DNA of 43,169 nucleotides from Pedobacter nototheniae (GTDB lineage: Bacteria > Bacteroidota > Bacteroidia > Sphingobacteriales > Sphingobacteriaceae): contig NZ_RQRS01000034.1 in assembly GCF_004335085.1 (NCBI RefSeq), forward strand, positions 1 through 43,169, read 5' to 3'. The translations under genes and the position numbers were made by a program. A model generated the notes under the pieces. The model was given only the letters and a program-made list of their open reading frames with translations, was not told the origin of the DNA and ran no database searches. The number at the start of each line of letters is the position of its first letter. The first letter of the stretch is position 1. This document shows, piece after piece, positions 1 to 7,442 of the stretch.

Positions 1-1410
1 GCCAGTTCCCCTAACCTGGGTGAGGCAATTAGTTATGATGTGATGGGTAACATCACCAGCCTGACGCGAGATAACGCTGGGACCAACAATTATACAGGTT
101 ACACAGGTAACCAACTGACACAGATTAGTGGTTTTACCAACAGTAGTTACACCTACAACGAAAATGGGAATTTAAAGAGCGATAGCCAAAAAGGGATTAA
201 CCTGAGCTATAACTACCTCAACCTGCCTACGCAGGTAAGCGGGAACCAAAACATTACTTATACTTACAATGCCGCAGGACAAAAACTAAAGAAAGTTAGT
301 GGCATAAACACCACCGATTATGTAGCTGGGATCCAATACACCAATGGTGTGATAGAATTTATCCAGACAGAGGAAGGTGTAGCGAGAAGAAACGGAACAG
401 ATTACAGTTACGAATATAACCTGACCGATCATTTAGGTAATGTGAGGGCTACTTTTTACAAGAATCCAAACGGACAACTGGCAGAGGTAATCCAAAGGGA
501 CGATTATTTTGCTTTTGGACTAAGGAAAATGGGGATTCCAAATTCAAATGTAAACAAGTACCTTTATAATGGCAAGGAGTTGCAGGAAGAGTTAGGGCAG
601 TATGATTACGGAGCAAGGTTCTATGACCCGGTGATAGGGCGTTGGAACGTGGTGGATCCGTTTACTGAAGTGTCAAAGAGATTTAGTCCATACAGTTACG
701 CTGTTGATAATCCAATTAGGTTTATTGATGTTGATGGAATGTATGCTAATGACGAGACTAAAAGTATAAAGTCAACTGTAATTGATGGAAGAGGGAATGT
801 TATTAAACATACTAATGACAATGATAATTCCATATATCAAGTAGATGATCCTTCCAATTGGAACGGTAGTAATATGGGCTTGATAAAGGTCGGAACAGAA
901 AAGAAAGGAATTGATTATGATAAACTTGTTGGCAAACAGCTAGGATTTTTACAATACAATTCATTAAGCCGGGAATCGTCAAAAAATATGCTGGAACAAA
1001 TCGGTAATATTTCATCAGCATTAGGAACAACCGCAAATGGGGCAGAGTTATTTGTAACTTATAATGCAGGAAAAGCCATATTTTATACAAATATCAAAGG
1101 TAAAATATCATGGATATCTTCCTCTTCAGTACAGAAAATAACAAGCAACATAGGTACTGGTATTGCAATAACGGGTTTTATTGTTGATGGCGCTATGTAT
1201 TTGACTGGAAATCAGGGTGGTGCTAAGACAACTGTTCATTTAGGTATGAGTGCTTGGTCTTACTTTGGTAAATGGGGGCTCAAAGCTAATCTGCTAACCA
1301 GCGCTATTATGATTTTGGGAGAAGCTGCGTTTGATGATTCTCATTTTACAGGAAAAAGCTATAGAAATCCAATGATATTACCTAGAGATAATACTACCGT
1401 TTCACCATAA
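1..1410 (+). CDS. Rhs/YD-repeat polymorphic toxin, C-terminal part (5' end outside window)
   Basis: The reading frame is open from base 1, so only the C-terminal part of a larger protein is present. YD repeats are visible (ISYDVMGNITSL, YTYNENGNLKS, YTYNAAGQKLKK), then DHLGNVR near base 427. The conserved end of the Rhs core follows at about 590-740: YNGKELQEELGQYDYGARFYD, GRWNVVDP and DNPIRFIDVDGM. Such proteins form a large shell that encloses a variable C-terminal toxin, exported for contact-dependent competition. The tip after DGM (about 740-1410, roughly 220 residues) matches no toxin fold I recognise. Its last 90 residues are glycine-rich and hydrophobic (TGIAITGFIVDGAMYLTG, LLTSAIMILGEAAF), which suggests action on membranes; that is inference. 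A membrane protein gene follows three bases after the stop. Confidence 0.93.
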   Translation, partial: ASSPNLGEAISYDVMGNITSLTRDNAGTNNYTGYTGNQLTQISGFTNSSYTYNENGNLKSDSQKGINLSYNYLNLPTQVSGNQNITYTYNAAGQKLKKVSGINTTDYVAGIQYTNGVIEFIQTEEGVARRNGTDYSYEYNLTDHLGNVRATFYKNPNGQLAEVIQRDDYFAFGLRKMGIPNSNVNKYLYNGKELQEELGQYDYGARFYDPVIGRWNVVDPFTEVSKRFSPYSYAVDNPIRFIDVDGMYANDETKSIKSTVIDGRGNVIKHTNDNDNSIYQVDDPSNWNGSNMGLIKVGTEKKGIDYDKLVGKQLGFLQYNSLSRESSKNMLEQIGNISSALGTTANGAELFVTYNAGKAIFYTNIKGKISWISSSSVQKITSNIGTGIAITGFIVDGAMYLTGNQGGAKTTVHLGMSAWSYFGKWGLKANLLTSAIMILGEAAFDDSHFTGKSYRNPMILPRDNTTVSP

Positions 1411-1413
1411 TAA

Positions 1414-1794
1414 ATGAAAATGAAAACTATATTTTATTGGTTATATAGATTATTAAAAAAGACAAGAAAAGAAGATGATCCCTCGGTAGCTACTTTCATG
1501 GTAATTACTTTTCTCCAGGCATGGAATATTGGGGTGGTGTATAAGATTGTATTTAATCCCAGAGGAGTTGTTACCGCAACAAAAAGTTTTGCTGCTGTTG
1601 TTGCGATAATGCTAACTATCGTACTCATGTTGATAAACTATTTCTTCCTTTATAGGACGAGAAAGGCAGATTTTATTAAAATTGAAAATCAAAAAAAGAG
1701 AAAATATAGGTTAGGTGAAATACTTTTTTGGATTTATTTTATTGGGTCGATCCTTAGCATTTTAGGTATTTTATTACTTCCTGACATTTTTTAA
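1414..1794 (+). CDS. Small three-helix membrane protein, candidate immunity protein for the Rhs tip
   Basis: This 126-residue protein starts 3 bases after the rhs stop codon, which is the usual place for the cognate immunity gene of a polymorphic toxin. It has three likely membrane segments, around residues 25-47, 55-75 and 100-122, with a basic stretch between the second and third (RTRKADFIKIENQKKRKYR). No named family is recognised. A membrane-embedded immunity protein would fit a toxin that attacks the membrane, as the hydrophobic tip of the upstream gene suggests. The immunity role rests on position and topology only. Confidence 0.6.
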   Translation: MKMKTIFYWLYRLLKKTRKEDDPSVATFMVITFLQAWNIGVVYKIVFNPRGVVTATKSFAAVVAIMLTIVLMLINYFFLYRTRKADFIKIENQKKRKYRLGEILFWIYFIGSILSILGILLLPDIF

Positions 1795-1810
1795 GTATTC
1801 GGTTGCCCAA

Positions 1811-1881
1811 GCTATTCTAATTTTTCGCAGGTCGTCTCGAACTAAAGATAAAGAGGGAGTTGAAATCCGAAAGTATAAAGA
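1811..1881 (+). repeat. Degenerate copy of palindromic Rhs-boundary repeat
   Basis: The stretch aligns with the copy at 2659-2728: both share AGCTATTC, then TCTCGAAnTAAAGATAAAGA and TTGAAATCCGAAAG. The central palindrome, CGGATTTGAAATCCG elsewhere, is here GGGAGTTGAAATCCG at 1855-1869 and is imperfect. It lies exactly between the first immunity gene and the next tip remnant. Confidence 0.7.
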
Positions 1882-2126
1882 CCTCTGCTACTGGATCTGC
1901 AGATGTTAAAGTTATCGCGGGCGGTGGTGTAAATATTTCAGTTGGATGGGTAAAAGGTGGAAGTCTTGATTCTCATGTTGCAGGATTAGATGCATTAAAC
2001 CTTAAGAATTTTGGGGCAAATAAAAATGGATACAAAACTTCACAGGTTGGTTTCTCCTCTCTGACTAAAGGCATGAAAGTTGGTGCTTCAGCAATGTATA
2101 GTATTGGCAGAACTTGGGTGTATTAG
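1860..2126 (+). pseudogene. Probable displaced Rhs toxin tip (orphan C-terminus)
   Basis: An 88-codon reading frame opens with TTG inside the palindromic repeat and has no ATG near its start. Without the repeat-encoded residues the protein is a short glycine-rich stretch (VKVIAGGGVNISVGWVKGG) ending in RTWVY. It resembles the C-terminal end of a secreted or polymorphic-toxin protein but no family is recognised. The context supports an orphan tip: it follows an rhs gene plus immunity gene and precedes a second immunity-like gene at 2145. It could be silent until recombined onto an Rhs core. Both coding status and start are uncertain. Confidence 0.4.
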
Positions 2127-2144
2127 TTTAAGGCTTTTATAAAA

Positions 2145-2504
2145 ATGAATAGAGCAAGTAAAATCATCTTATATTCAATTTTCATTATTCCAGTAATATT
2201 GCTATTTAGCTTTTTTTTCTGGTTAGTTTTTTTTGACGGAACAACAGAAGAGGTAATTAAGGATAGTGATTTGGCTGAAAATTTTGCGGGCAAAGTAGAT
2301 TCTTTATATTTCGATAAGCAAAATCACAATATTAAAATAGCTGTATTGGCTAGCGGTTATAAATATCAGATTTTTAGAAGGTGGGAATATAAAATTAAAA
2401 TAGGAGACTCGTTATCTAAGAGAAAAGGATCATTAGAGTTGATTATTTATAAGGATAGTGAAGTAAAAGCTATCTTGGACTATAGAGATACATATAGAAA
2501 GTAG
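2145..2504 (+). CDS. Small membrane-anchored protein, candidate orphan immunity protein
   Basis: The protein has 119 residues. Residues about 7-30 form one strong membrane segment (ILYSIFIIPVILLFSFFFWLV), followed by a soluble domain rich in lysine and aspartate. It starts 18 bases after the tip remnant at 1860-2126, repeating the tip-then-small-membrane-protein order seen at 1-1794. No family is recognised. Keeping a working immunity gene after its toxin tip has been displaced is common in Rhs arrays, which is why immunity is the favoured reading. Confidence 0.5.
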   Translation: MNRASKIILYSIFIIPVILLFSFFFWLVFFDGTTEEVIKDSDLAENFAGKVDSLYFDKQNHNIKIAVLASGYKYQIFRRWEYKIKIGDSLSKRKGSLELIIYKDSEVKAILDYRDTYRK

Positions 2505-2611
2505 CCCCTCGTTACTGCAAGGTCAATGTCATTAAGTTAAGGGTTTTTCATATTGCATCTTTTTGATCTTTAATCACTTTAGGTTTTATTCGGGCTCTGT
2601 ATTTCTCCGCT

Positions 2612-2719
2612 GGTGCGAGCGTCCCGCTTGTACCAAAATAGTAAATGAAAGCCTGGCCAGCTATTCGAGATGTTTTTTAGGGCATCTCGAATTAAAGATA
2701 AAGACGGATTTGAAATCCG
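2612..2719. repeat. Composite palindromic repeat (three hairpins)
   Basis: Hairpin 1 pairs GGTGCGAGCG (2612-2621) with CGCTTGTACC (2625-2634), with two GU pairs and loop TCC. Hairpin 2 pairs ATTCGAGATG (2663-2672) perfectly with CATCTCGAAT (2683-2692). Hairpin 3 is the palindrome CGGATTTGAAATCCG (2705-2719). Parts recur at 1811-1881 (hairpins 2 and 3, decayed) and 3224-3256 (hairpin 3). This looks like a REP-type interspersed element. Its placement at Rhs tip boundaries is direct observation; any role in recombination is inference. Confidence 0.75.
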
Positions 2720-2814
2720 AAAGAATAAATCTGAGCGAGGCAAAAGCATATTAGACTTTGTTTTATTTAGCGTACATTTCAAGTAGCCCTGAATTAAAAT
2801 TAACCCTAAACAAG

Positions 2815-2845
2815 AAAAGGAGCAAATTTTCATTGCTCCTTTTAA
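2815..2845 (+). terminator. Hairpin terminator before the Rhs core fragment
   Basis: AAAAGGAGCAA (2815-2825) pairs perfectly with TTGCTCCTTTT (2833-2843), giving an 11-bp stem with a 7-base loop that ends in a T run. It could stop transcription from either side and would isolate the downstream tip fragment from the upstream modules. Confidence 0.6.
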
Positions 2846-2849
2846 TTAT

Positions 2850-3218
2850 CCGCTGGCGGAGAAGATGAGGAAGCACTCGCAGTATAATTATGGTTTTAAT
2901 AATCCGATAAGGTTTGTTGATCCTGCCGGGATGGAGATTATTTCAGTTACTGGTGGGGTTAAATTTACTGAGGAGGATGCTAAAAGCGCTTTTGAAGTTA
3001 TTACTGGACAAAAAAGAAATGTATATATAAATATCAATGATAGTTATACCGAAAGACAAGAAATAAATGCAGATGATAAAAAGGAAAGTTATGGTTCATG
3101 GGCTGTTTTTTCTGCAAAGAATTTTAGATTGGCAAACGAGGCACTGGATGCTTTTGGAGATAGAAGTTCTTTTATCAGGCTTGAAGTGGTTATTTATGAA
3201 AGGAATGGGTTCAGATAA
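2850..3218 (+). pseudogene. Displaced Rhs fragment: end of core plus C-terminal tip
   Basis: The frame reads PLAEKMRKHSQYNYGFNNP, then IRFVDPAGM, which is the conserved end of a Bacteroidota Rhs core (compare DNPIRFIDVDGM in the gene at 1-1410). About 95 residues of a different tip follow, starting EIISVTGGVKFTEEDAKS. Homology to the core begins abruptly at about 2850, right after a terminator hairpin, so the piece has no proper start or promoter. An ATG at 2865 exists but encodes only core remnant. This is the usual structure of an orphan rhs-CT cassette that can be recombined onto an intact rhs gene. No immunity gene follows it. Confidence 0.8.
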
Positions 3219-3223
3219 AAGTG

Positions 3224-3256
3224 GAATAAAGATAAAAACGGATTTGAAATCCGATG
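3224..3256. repeat. Third copy of palindromic Rhs-boundary repeat
   Basis: AAAGATAAAAACGGATTTGA, followed by AATCCGATGG, contains the exact palindrome CGGATTTGAAATCCG at 3239-3253, identical to that at 2705-2719. It starts within 10 bases of the tip-fragment stop codon and precedes another scrap of Rhs core. Confidence 0.75.
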
Positions 3257-3291
3257 GGTTAAAACTAACTGATGCATTCAAAACAATAAGA

Positions 3292-3336
3292 GCTCCCTGC
3301 CAACACAGGTAAGCGGTAGCAAGAACATCACCTTTT
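3292..3336 (+). pseudogene. Short Rhs core scrap
   Basis: The translation SSLPTQVSGSKNITF matches NLPTQVSGNQNITY in the rhs gene at about 220-262, both as protein and largely as DNA (CAGGTAAGCGG is shared). It is far too short to function. It shows that an Rhs coding region from much further upstream in the gene was once joined or copied here, next to the end of the DeoR-type gene. Confidence 0.75.
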
Positions 3337-3346
3337 GTCTAAAAAC

Positions 3347-4093
3347 TTATAAAATATTTATGTCTTTTGAGCCGTAGCTCGATAAAGCTTCATGTTTACT
3401 ATCCAGTTCGGTGATTAAATAGTCTATACTTTCTATTGGGCAGACTTTTAATCTTAAAGTAATATCCAATTTTTCAGAAATACAAAGCACAGCCGATTTT
3501 TTTGAACAAGCCAGCATGGCTTTTTTTAGCTGATTAATCTCCCAATCTGTATCCGTTAACCCCTCTTCAGAATGTATGGCGCTGGTTCCCATCAAACATA
3601 AATCAGCCTTTATTTCAGCAAGCTGTCCAATTACATGTCCTCCATAGGTTATTTGTGAGTTTTTTGAGAATAATCCCCCAATTAAAATCACTTCAACATT
3701 ATTGTATTTTGATAATTCTACGGCAACTAATGGGCTTATTGTAAAAAAAGTAGCCTGTAATCCTTTAGGTAACTGTTTTACAAACTCTAAAATGGTTGTT
3801 CCGCCACCAGTTAAAACCACCATTCCATCTTTTATTAGTTCTGTGGCTTTTTTTGCTATTGTTATTTTGCTATCGCGAGCGTAAACCGTACTGTCATCAA
3901 AAGAACTATGGTAAGATTTTGATAAAGCGCCACCATGAACTTTAAACAGCAAACCATCATCAACCAATTCTTGTAAATCTCTTCGGATGGTGTCTTCAGA
4001 TACATTTAGCAGTTGTACCAAATCAGAGGTTAATACACGGTTGTGTAAGTTAATCTGGCGCATTATAAAATCGTGGCGTTCTTTTTTTAACAT
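3347..4093 (-). CDS. DeoR/GlpR-family transcriptional regulator
   Basis: The 248-residue length is typical of the family. The N-terminus is a DeoR helix-turn-helix (LTSDLVQLLNVSEDTIRRDL, about residues 19-38), followed by the VHGGA linker motif. A DeoRC sensor domain follows, with the phosphosugar-binding loop GGGTT near residue 96. Members repress sugar-catabolism or uptake genes and release DNA when they bind a phosphorylated sugar. The gene is divergent from a SusC/SusD operon and shares a 238-base intergenic region with it, so control of that operon is a reasonable inference. It converges with Rhs debris on its 3' side. Confidence 0.92.
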   Translation of the reverse strand: MLKKERHDFIMRQINLHNRVLTSDLVQLLNVSEDTIRRDLQELVDDGLLFKVHGGALSKSYHSSFDDSTVYARDSKITIAKKATELIKDGMVVLTGGGTTILEFVKQLPKGLQATFFTISPLVAVELSKYNNVEVILIGGLFSKNSQITYGGHVIGQLAEIKADLCLMGTSAIHSEEGLTDTDWEINQLKKAMLACSKKSAVLCISEKLDITLRLKVCPIESIDYLITELDSKHEALSSYGSKDINIL

Positions 4094-4133
4094 AAGGTGT
4101 TTGGTTTTAGCTAATGTATAAAAAGATTTTTAG

Positions 4134-4171
4134 CTTTTTTGTGTTTTGCGTGTTTTTGCGTTTTTGTGCAA
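4134..4171. promoter_or_regulatory. T/G-rich direct repeats between DeoR gene and SusC operon (candidate operator)
   Basis: The shared intergenic region carries repeated TTTTTGTG / TTTTGCG / TTTTTGCG units in tandem. A related GCG-TTAT-TATGCG-TG stretch lies at about 4261-4279. DeoR-family proteins often bind direct repeats of this kind. The function is inferred from position and repetition only. Confidence 0.3.
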
Positions 4172-4331
4172 TAAAATGTTGTGTGCTAGGAGCAAAAATC
4201 TTTCTTGTTTGTTTTTTTATTGAAAAACATTTATGATATTAGCTAAATATTGGAAAAGAATGCGTTATTATGCGTGTTTGGCAAACAACTAACAAAACAA
4301 CTAAACTTAATCAAATCCTAATCGACAGTTT

Positions 4332-7300
4332 ATGAGAAAAAAACTACTCTTAATTTTTATCGGTACGTTTTTGTTGCTGGCTCACGCCATTGCGCAACAA
4401 ATAACCGTTACAGGTAAGGTTTCGTCAGAAGACGGGCCTGTACCAGGAGTTTCCATCAGAGTAAAGGGAAGCACCGTAGTATCCCAAACCAACGGTGAGG
4501 GTGTTTACTCAATTAAAGCATTAAAAACTGATGTACTAACCTTTTCTTACATAGGTTACATTACACAGGAGCGTGCTGTTGGAGCAAATACTTCCATCAA
4601 TATTACCTTAAAATCTGAGGCTAAGGGCTTGGATGAAGTTGTAATTACTGCACTAGGTAATACAGTTAAAAAGAAAGAACTTGGAACATCACAACAAACC
4701 GTTTCAGGAGCTGTAATTGCAGAAACACAACGCGAAAACTTCATTAATGCATTGCAGGGTCGTGTGGCTGGTGTAGAAGTAACTAGTTCATCAGGTGTAC
4801 CTGGAGCATCATCCTCAATTACAATACGTGGTGTAAGTTCTATAAGTGGAAGCAATCAACCACTTATGATTGTTGATGGTTTGCCGATAGATAACAAAAC
4901 CTTAAGCACAGCGGCTTTTGTATCTGATGCGAGTTCAAACACAGCATTTAGCAATCGTGGTGTAGATTTTACCAACAGATCTGCCGATATTAATCCTGAA
5001 GATATCGAAAGCTTAGTAGTTTTAAAAGGACCAGAAGCTGCTGCGCTTTATGGTATTGATGCTGCAAATGGAGCCATTGTAATTACAACAAAAAGAGCTA
5101 AAGCTGGTGCAGGAGCTGTAAATTATTCAAATAGCTTTAGAGTTGAAACAACCAGAAATTATCCTGAATTGCAAAAGCAATATGGAATTGGTACATCAGG
5201 GTCGGGTAATGTAATTACAACTTTAAATGGTGCTTACGAATATTTTGGTCCTGAATACGCTGCCGGAACTCAACTTTATGATAACGTAAAGGATTTCTTT
5301 CAAACAGGTTTTACCCAAAAGCATAATCTATCATTTGAAGGTGGTTCTGAAAAGTTAAATTATCGTATTTCTACTGGGTACACAGATCAGCAAGGCGTGG
5401 TACCAAATTCTGCTTATCAAAGAATTAACCTTACTGGTGCATCACAAGGGATTATAAATAAGTGGTTAAAAACAGATTTATCCATGAATTATAGTTATTC
5501 GGTAAACGATCAGCCTTTAAAGGGGAGTATCGGACCGCTACTTGGTTTATTGGTTTGGCCACAAACAGATGATGCAAAAAATTATTTAACTCCTTCTGGA
5601 ACAAGAAAAGTTTTATCTCTAGGTACGATAGGTAATGCTGAGATTGATAACCCTTATTTTAACATCAATAAAAACGTTATCAATTCGAAAACAAACCGTA
5701 TTATTTCCAACCTAGGGTTAACTATAACACCTTTCAGTTGGGTTGATATTAAAACTAATATTGGGGTAGACTCTTACACTAACCAAAATTTAATTGTTCG
5801 TCACCCAGAAAGTGCTGCGGCATTTAGTAGAGGTGGTACAATTGATGTGGCTAACGATGTAACCAGAAACATCAACTTGCAAAATTTAATCAACTTTAAA
5901 AAGCAAAAATTAACAAACGATATTTCCTTTGATGGTACATTAGGTAACTCCTTACAGAACCTAAAATCGAATGTTGACGCAGGTTACGGTGAGAACTTTT
6001 TGGATCCTAATTTTTACTCTTTAAATAATGTTGGAACTAAACTAGTAAGAACAACAATTACTCAACGCCGTTTAGTTAGTTTTTTTGGTAGAGCTACTTT
6101 CGATTACAAAAACTATTTATTTTTAACAGGAACAATTAGGAATGACCGTACATCTACTATTCCAAAGGATCGCTATTCTTTCTGGTATCCATCAGTTCAG
6201 GGAAGTTTTGTGTTTACCGATGTGCCTGAATTCAAATCACTTAAAAACGTATTTACTTACGGTAAGTTAAGGGCTGCATATGCCAACGTGGGTAAAGATG
6301 CTCGTCCGTACGCTTATGTGCCAACGTTAGAAAACAAAACAACAACTAATGGTGGTTATGGCTACGGTTTTACTGGACCTAACCCAGGCTTAAAGCCAGA
6401 ATTTGCAAAATCGTATGAGTTTGGTACTGAGCTTGCATTTTTTAACAATCGTTTAGGTTTAGATGTAACGGTGTATCGTAAAGAAACAACAGATCAAATT
6501 GTAAACGATATTAGAGGAAGTTATGCAACGGGATTTATCTTATTAAACTTGAATGGGGGTTCAACGCGTAACCAAGGTATTGAGCTAACATTACGTGGAA
6601 CACCAGTAAAAACAAAAGATTTTACATGGGATGTTTTGGCGAATTTTGAGTCGGCAAAAGGTACTGTACTTTCATTGCCAAATAGCCTTCCAGAATCTTA
6701 TGTTTCTGATACATGGTTATATGGAAACGTTCGTAACGGTAATACACCAGGTTACTCTACACGTTCATTAACCGGTTTGTTTTATCTGCGTAATAACCAA
6801 GGTCAGTTGTTAATTAATCCAACAACTGGTGTTCCGGTTCGTTCAACTACATTTATTGACGCTGGTTATGACAGACAACCTGATTTTACAATTGGTTTAA
6901 CCAATACCTTTACCTATAAAAATATGTCGCTTTCATTCTTGTTAGACATTAGAAAAGGTGGAGATGTATTAAACGCAACGCAACATTTCTTAACTACTTT
7001 AGGTTTAAGTACAAATACATTAGATCGTATGACCCCTAGAATTATTCCTGGAGTACTACAAGATGGTAAAGAGAATTCTTCTAATCCAACAGCAAATAAT
7101 ATTGCTTTTATTCCTTATTACCAAAATGGTTATTACACCAATGCGAGTGAGGAATTATTTATAGAAAAAAATATTAACTGGATCAGATTGAGAGATGTAA
7201 CCTTTAGCTATCGCTTACCACAAACCATGCTTAAAAAACAAAACTTTGTAAAAAGCGCAAGTGTATTCGTAACTGGAACAGATTTGTTTTTGATTACAAA

Positions 7301-7430
7301 TTATACAGGTTTAGATCCTGTTGTAAATGGTAATACGGCTGCGGTTGGAGGATCAGGTGCATCAGGTATTGATTATGGAAACTTTCCAATGCCAATTGGT
7401 TTAAACTTTGGAATTAAGATTGGATTATAA
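4332..7430 (+). CDS. SusC/RagA-family TonB-linked outer membrane transporter
   Basis: This 1032-residue protein has a signal peptide (LLLIFIGTFLLLAHAIAQQ). It then has a carboxypeptidase-like regulatory domain (ITVTGKVSSEDGPVPGVSI to about residue 95), a TonB plug domain with the family motif GRVAGVEV, then TIRGVSS and LMIVDGLPID, and a long beta-barrel. SusC proteins import glycans or other large nutrients across the outer membrane with a SusD lipoprotein as lid. The gene is first in an operon with SusD (12-base gap) and a DUF4397 lipoprotein. No carbohydrate-active enzyme accompanies it, so the substrate cannot be named. Confidence 0.95.
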   Translation: MRKKLLLIFIGTFLLLAHAIAQQITVTGKVSSEDGPVPGVSIRVKGSTVVSQTNGEGVYSIKALKTDVLTFSYIGYITQERAVGANTSINITLKSEAKGLDEVVITALGNTVKKKELGTSQQTVSGAVIAETQRENFINALQGRVAGVEVTSSSGVPGASSSITIRGVSSISGSNQPLMIVDGLPIDNKTLSTAAFVSDASSNTAFSNRGVDFTNRSADINPEDIESLVVLKGPEAAALYGIDAANGAIVITTKRAKAGAGAVNYSNSFRVETTRNYPELQKQYGIGTSGSGNVITTLNGAYEYFGPEYAAGTQLYDNVKDFFQTGFTQKHNLSFEGGSEKLNYRISTGYTDQQGVVPNSAYQRINLTGASQGIINKWLKTDLSMNYSYSVNDQPLKGSIGPLLGLLVWPQTDDAKNYLTPSGTRKVLSLGTIGNAEIDNPYFNINKNVINSKTNRIISNLGLTITPFSWVDIKTNIGVDSYTNQNLIVRHPESAAAFSRGGTIDVANDVTRNINLQNLINFKKQKLTNDISFDGTLGNSLQNLKSNVDAGYGENFLDPNFYSLNNVGTKLVRTTITQRRLVSFFGRATFDYKNYLFLTGTIRNDRTSTIPKDRYSFWYPSVQGSFVFTDVPEFKSLKNVFTYGKLRAAYANVGKDARPYAYVPTLENKTTTNGGYGYGFTGPNPGLKPEFAKSYEFGTELAFFNNRLGLDVTVYRKETTDQIVNDIRGSYATGFILLNLNGGSTRNQGIELTLRGTPVKTKDFTWDVLANFESAKGTVLSLPNSLPESYVSDTWLYGNVRNGNTPGYSTRSLTGLFYLRNNQGQLLINPTTGVPVRSTTFIDAGYDRQPDFTIGLTNTFTYKNMSLSFLLDIRKGGDVLNATQHFLTTLGLSTNTLDRMTPRIIPGVLQDGKENSSNPTANNIAFIPYYQNGYYTNASEELFIEKNINWIRLRDVTFSYRLPQTMLKKQNFVKSASVFVTGTDLFLITNYTGLDPVVNGNTAAVGGSGASGIDYGNFPMPIGLNFGIKIGL

Positions 7431-7442
7431 GAAGATAAGATT

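Larger units (their letters stand above)
2505..2849. other. Intergenic spacer between Rhs tip modules, filled with hairpin repeats
   Basis: This spacer has no convincing gene. Short open frames on both strands run through palindromes and are rejected. It holds three hairpins in series (2612-2634, 2663-2692, 2705-2719) and a terminator-like hairpin (2815-2843) next to a fragment of Rhs core coding sequence. Confidence 0.6.

Noticed and set aside
2563..2833. Short frames on both strands in the Rhs spacer
   Set aside because: They run through palindromic repeats and hairpins, and the peptide text LELKIKTDLKSERI is just the repeat translated.
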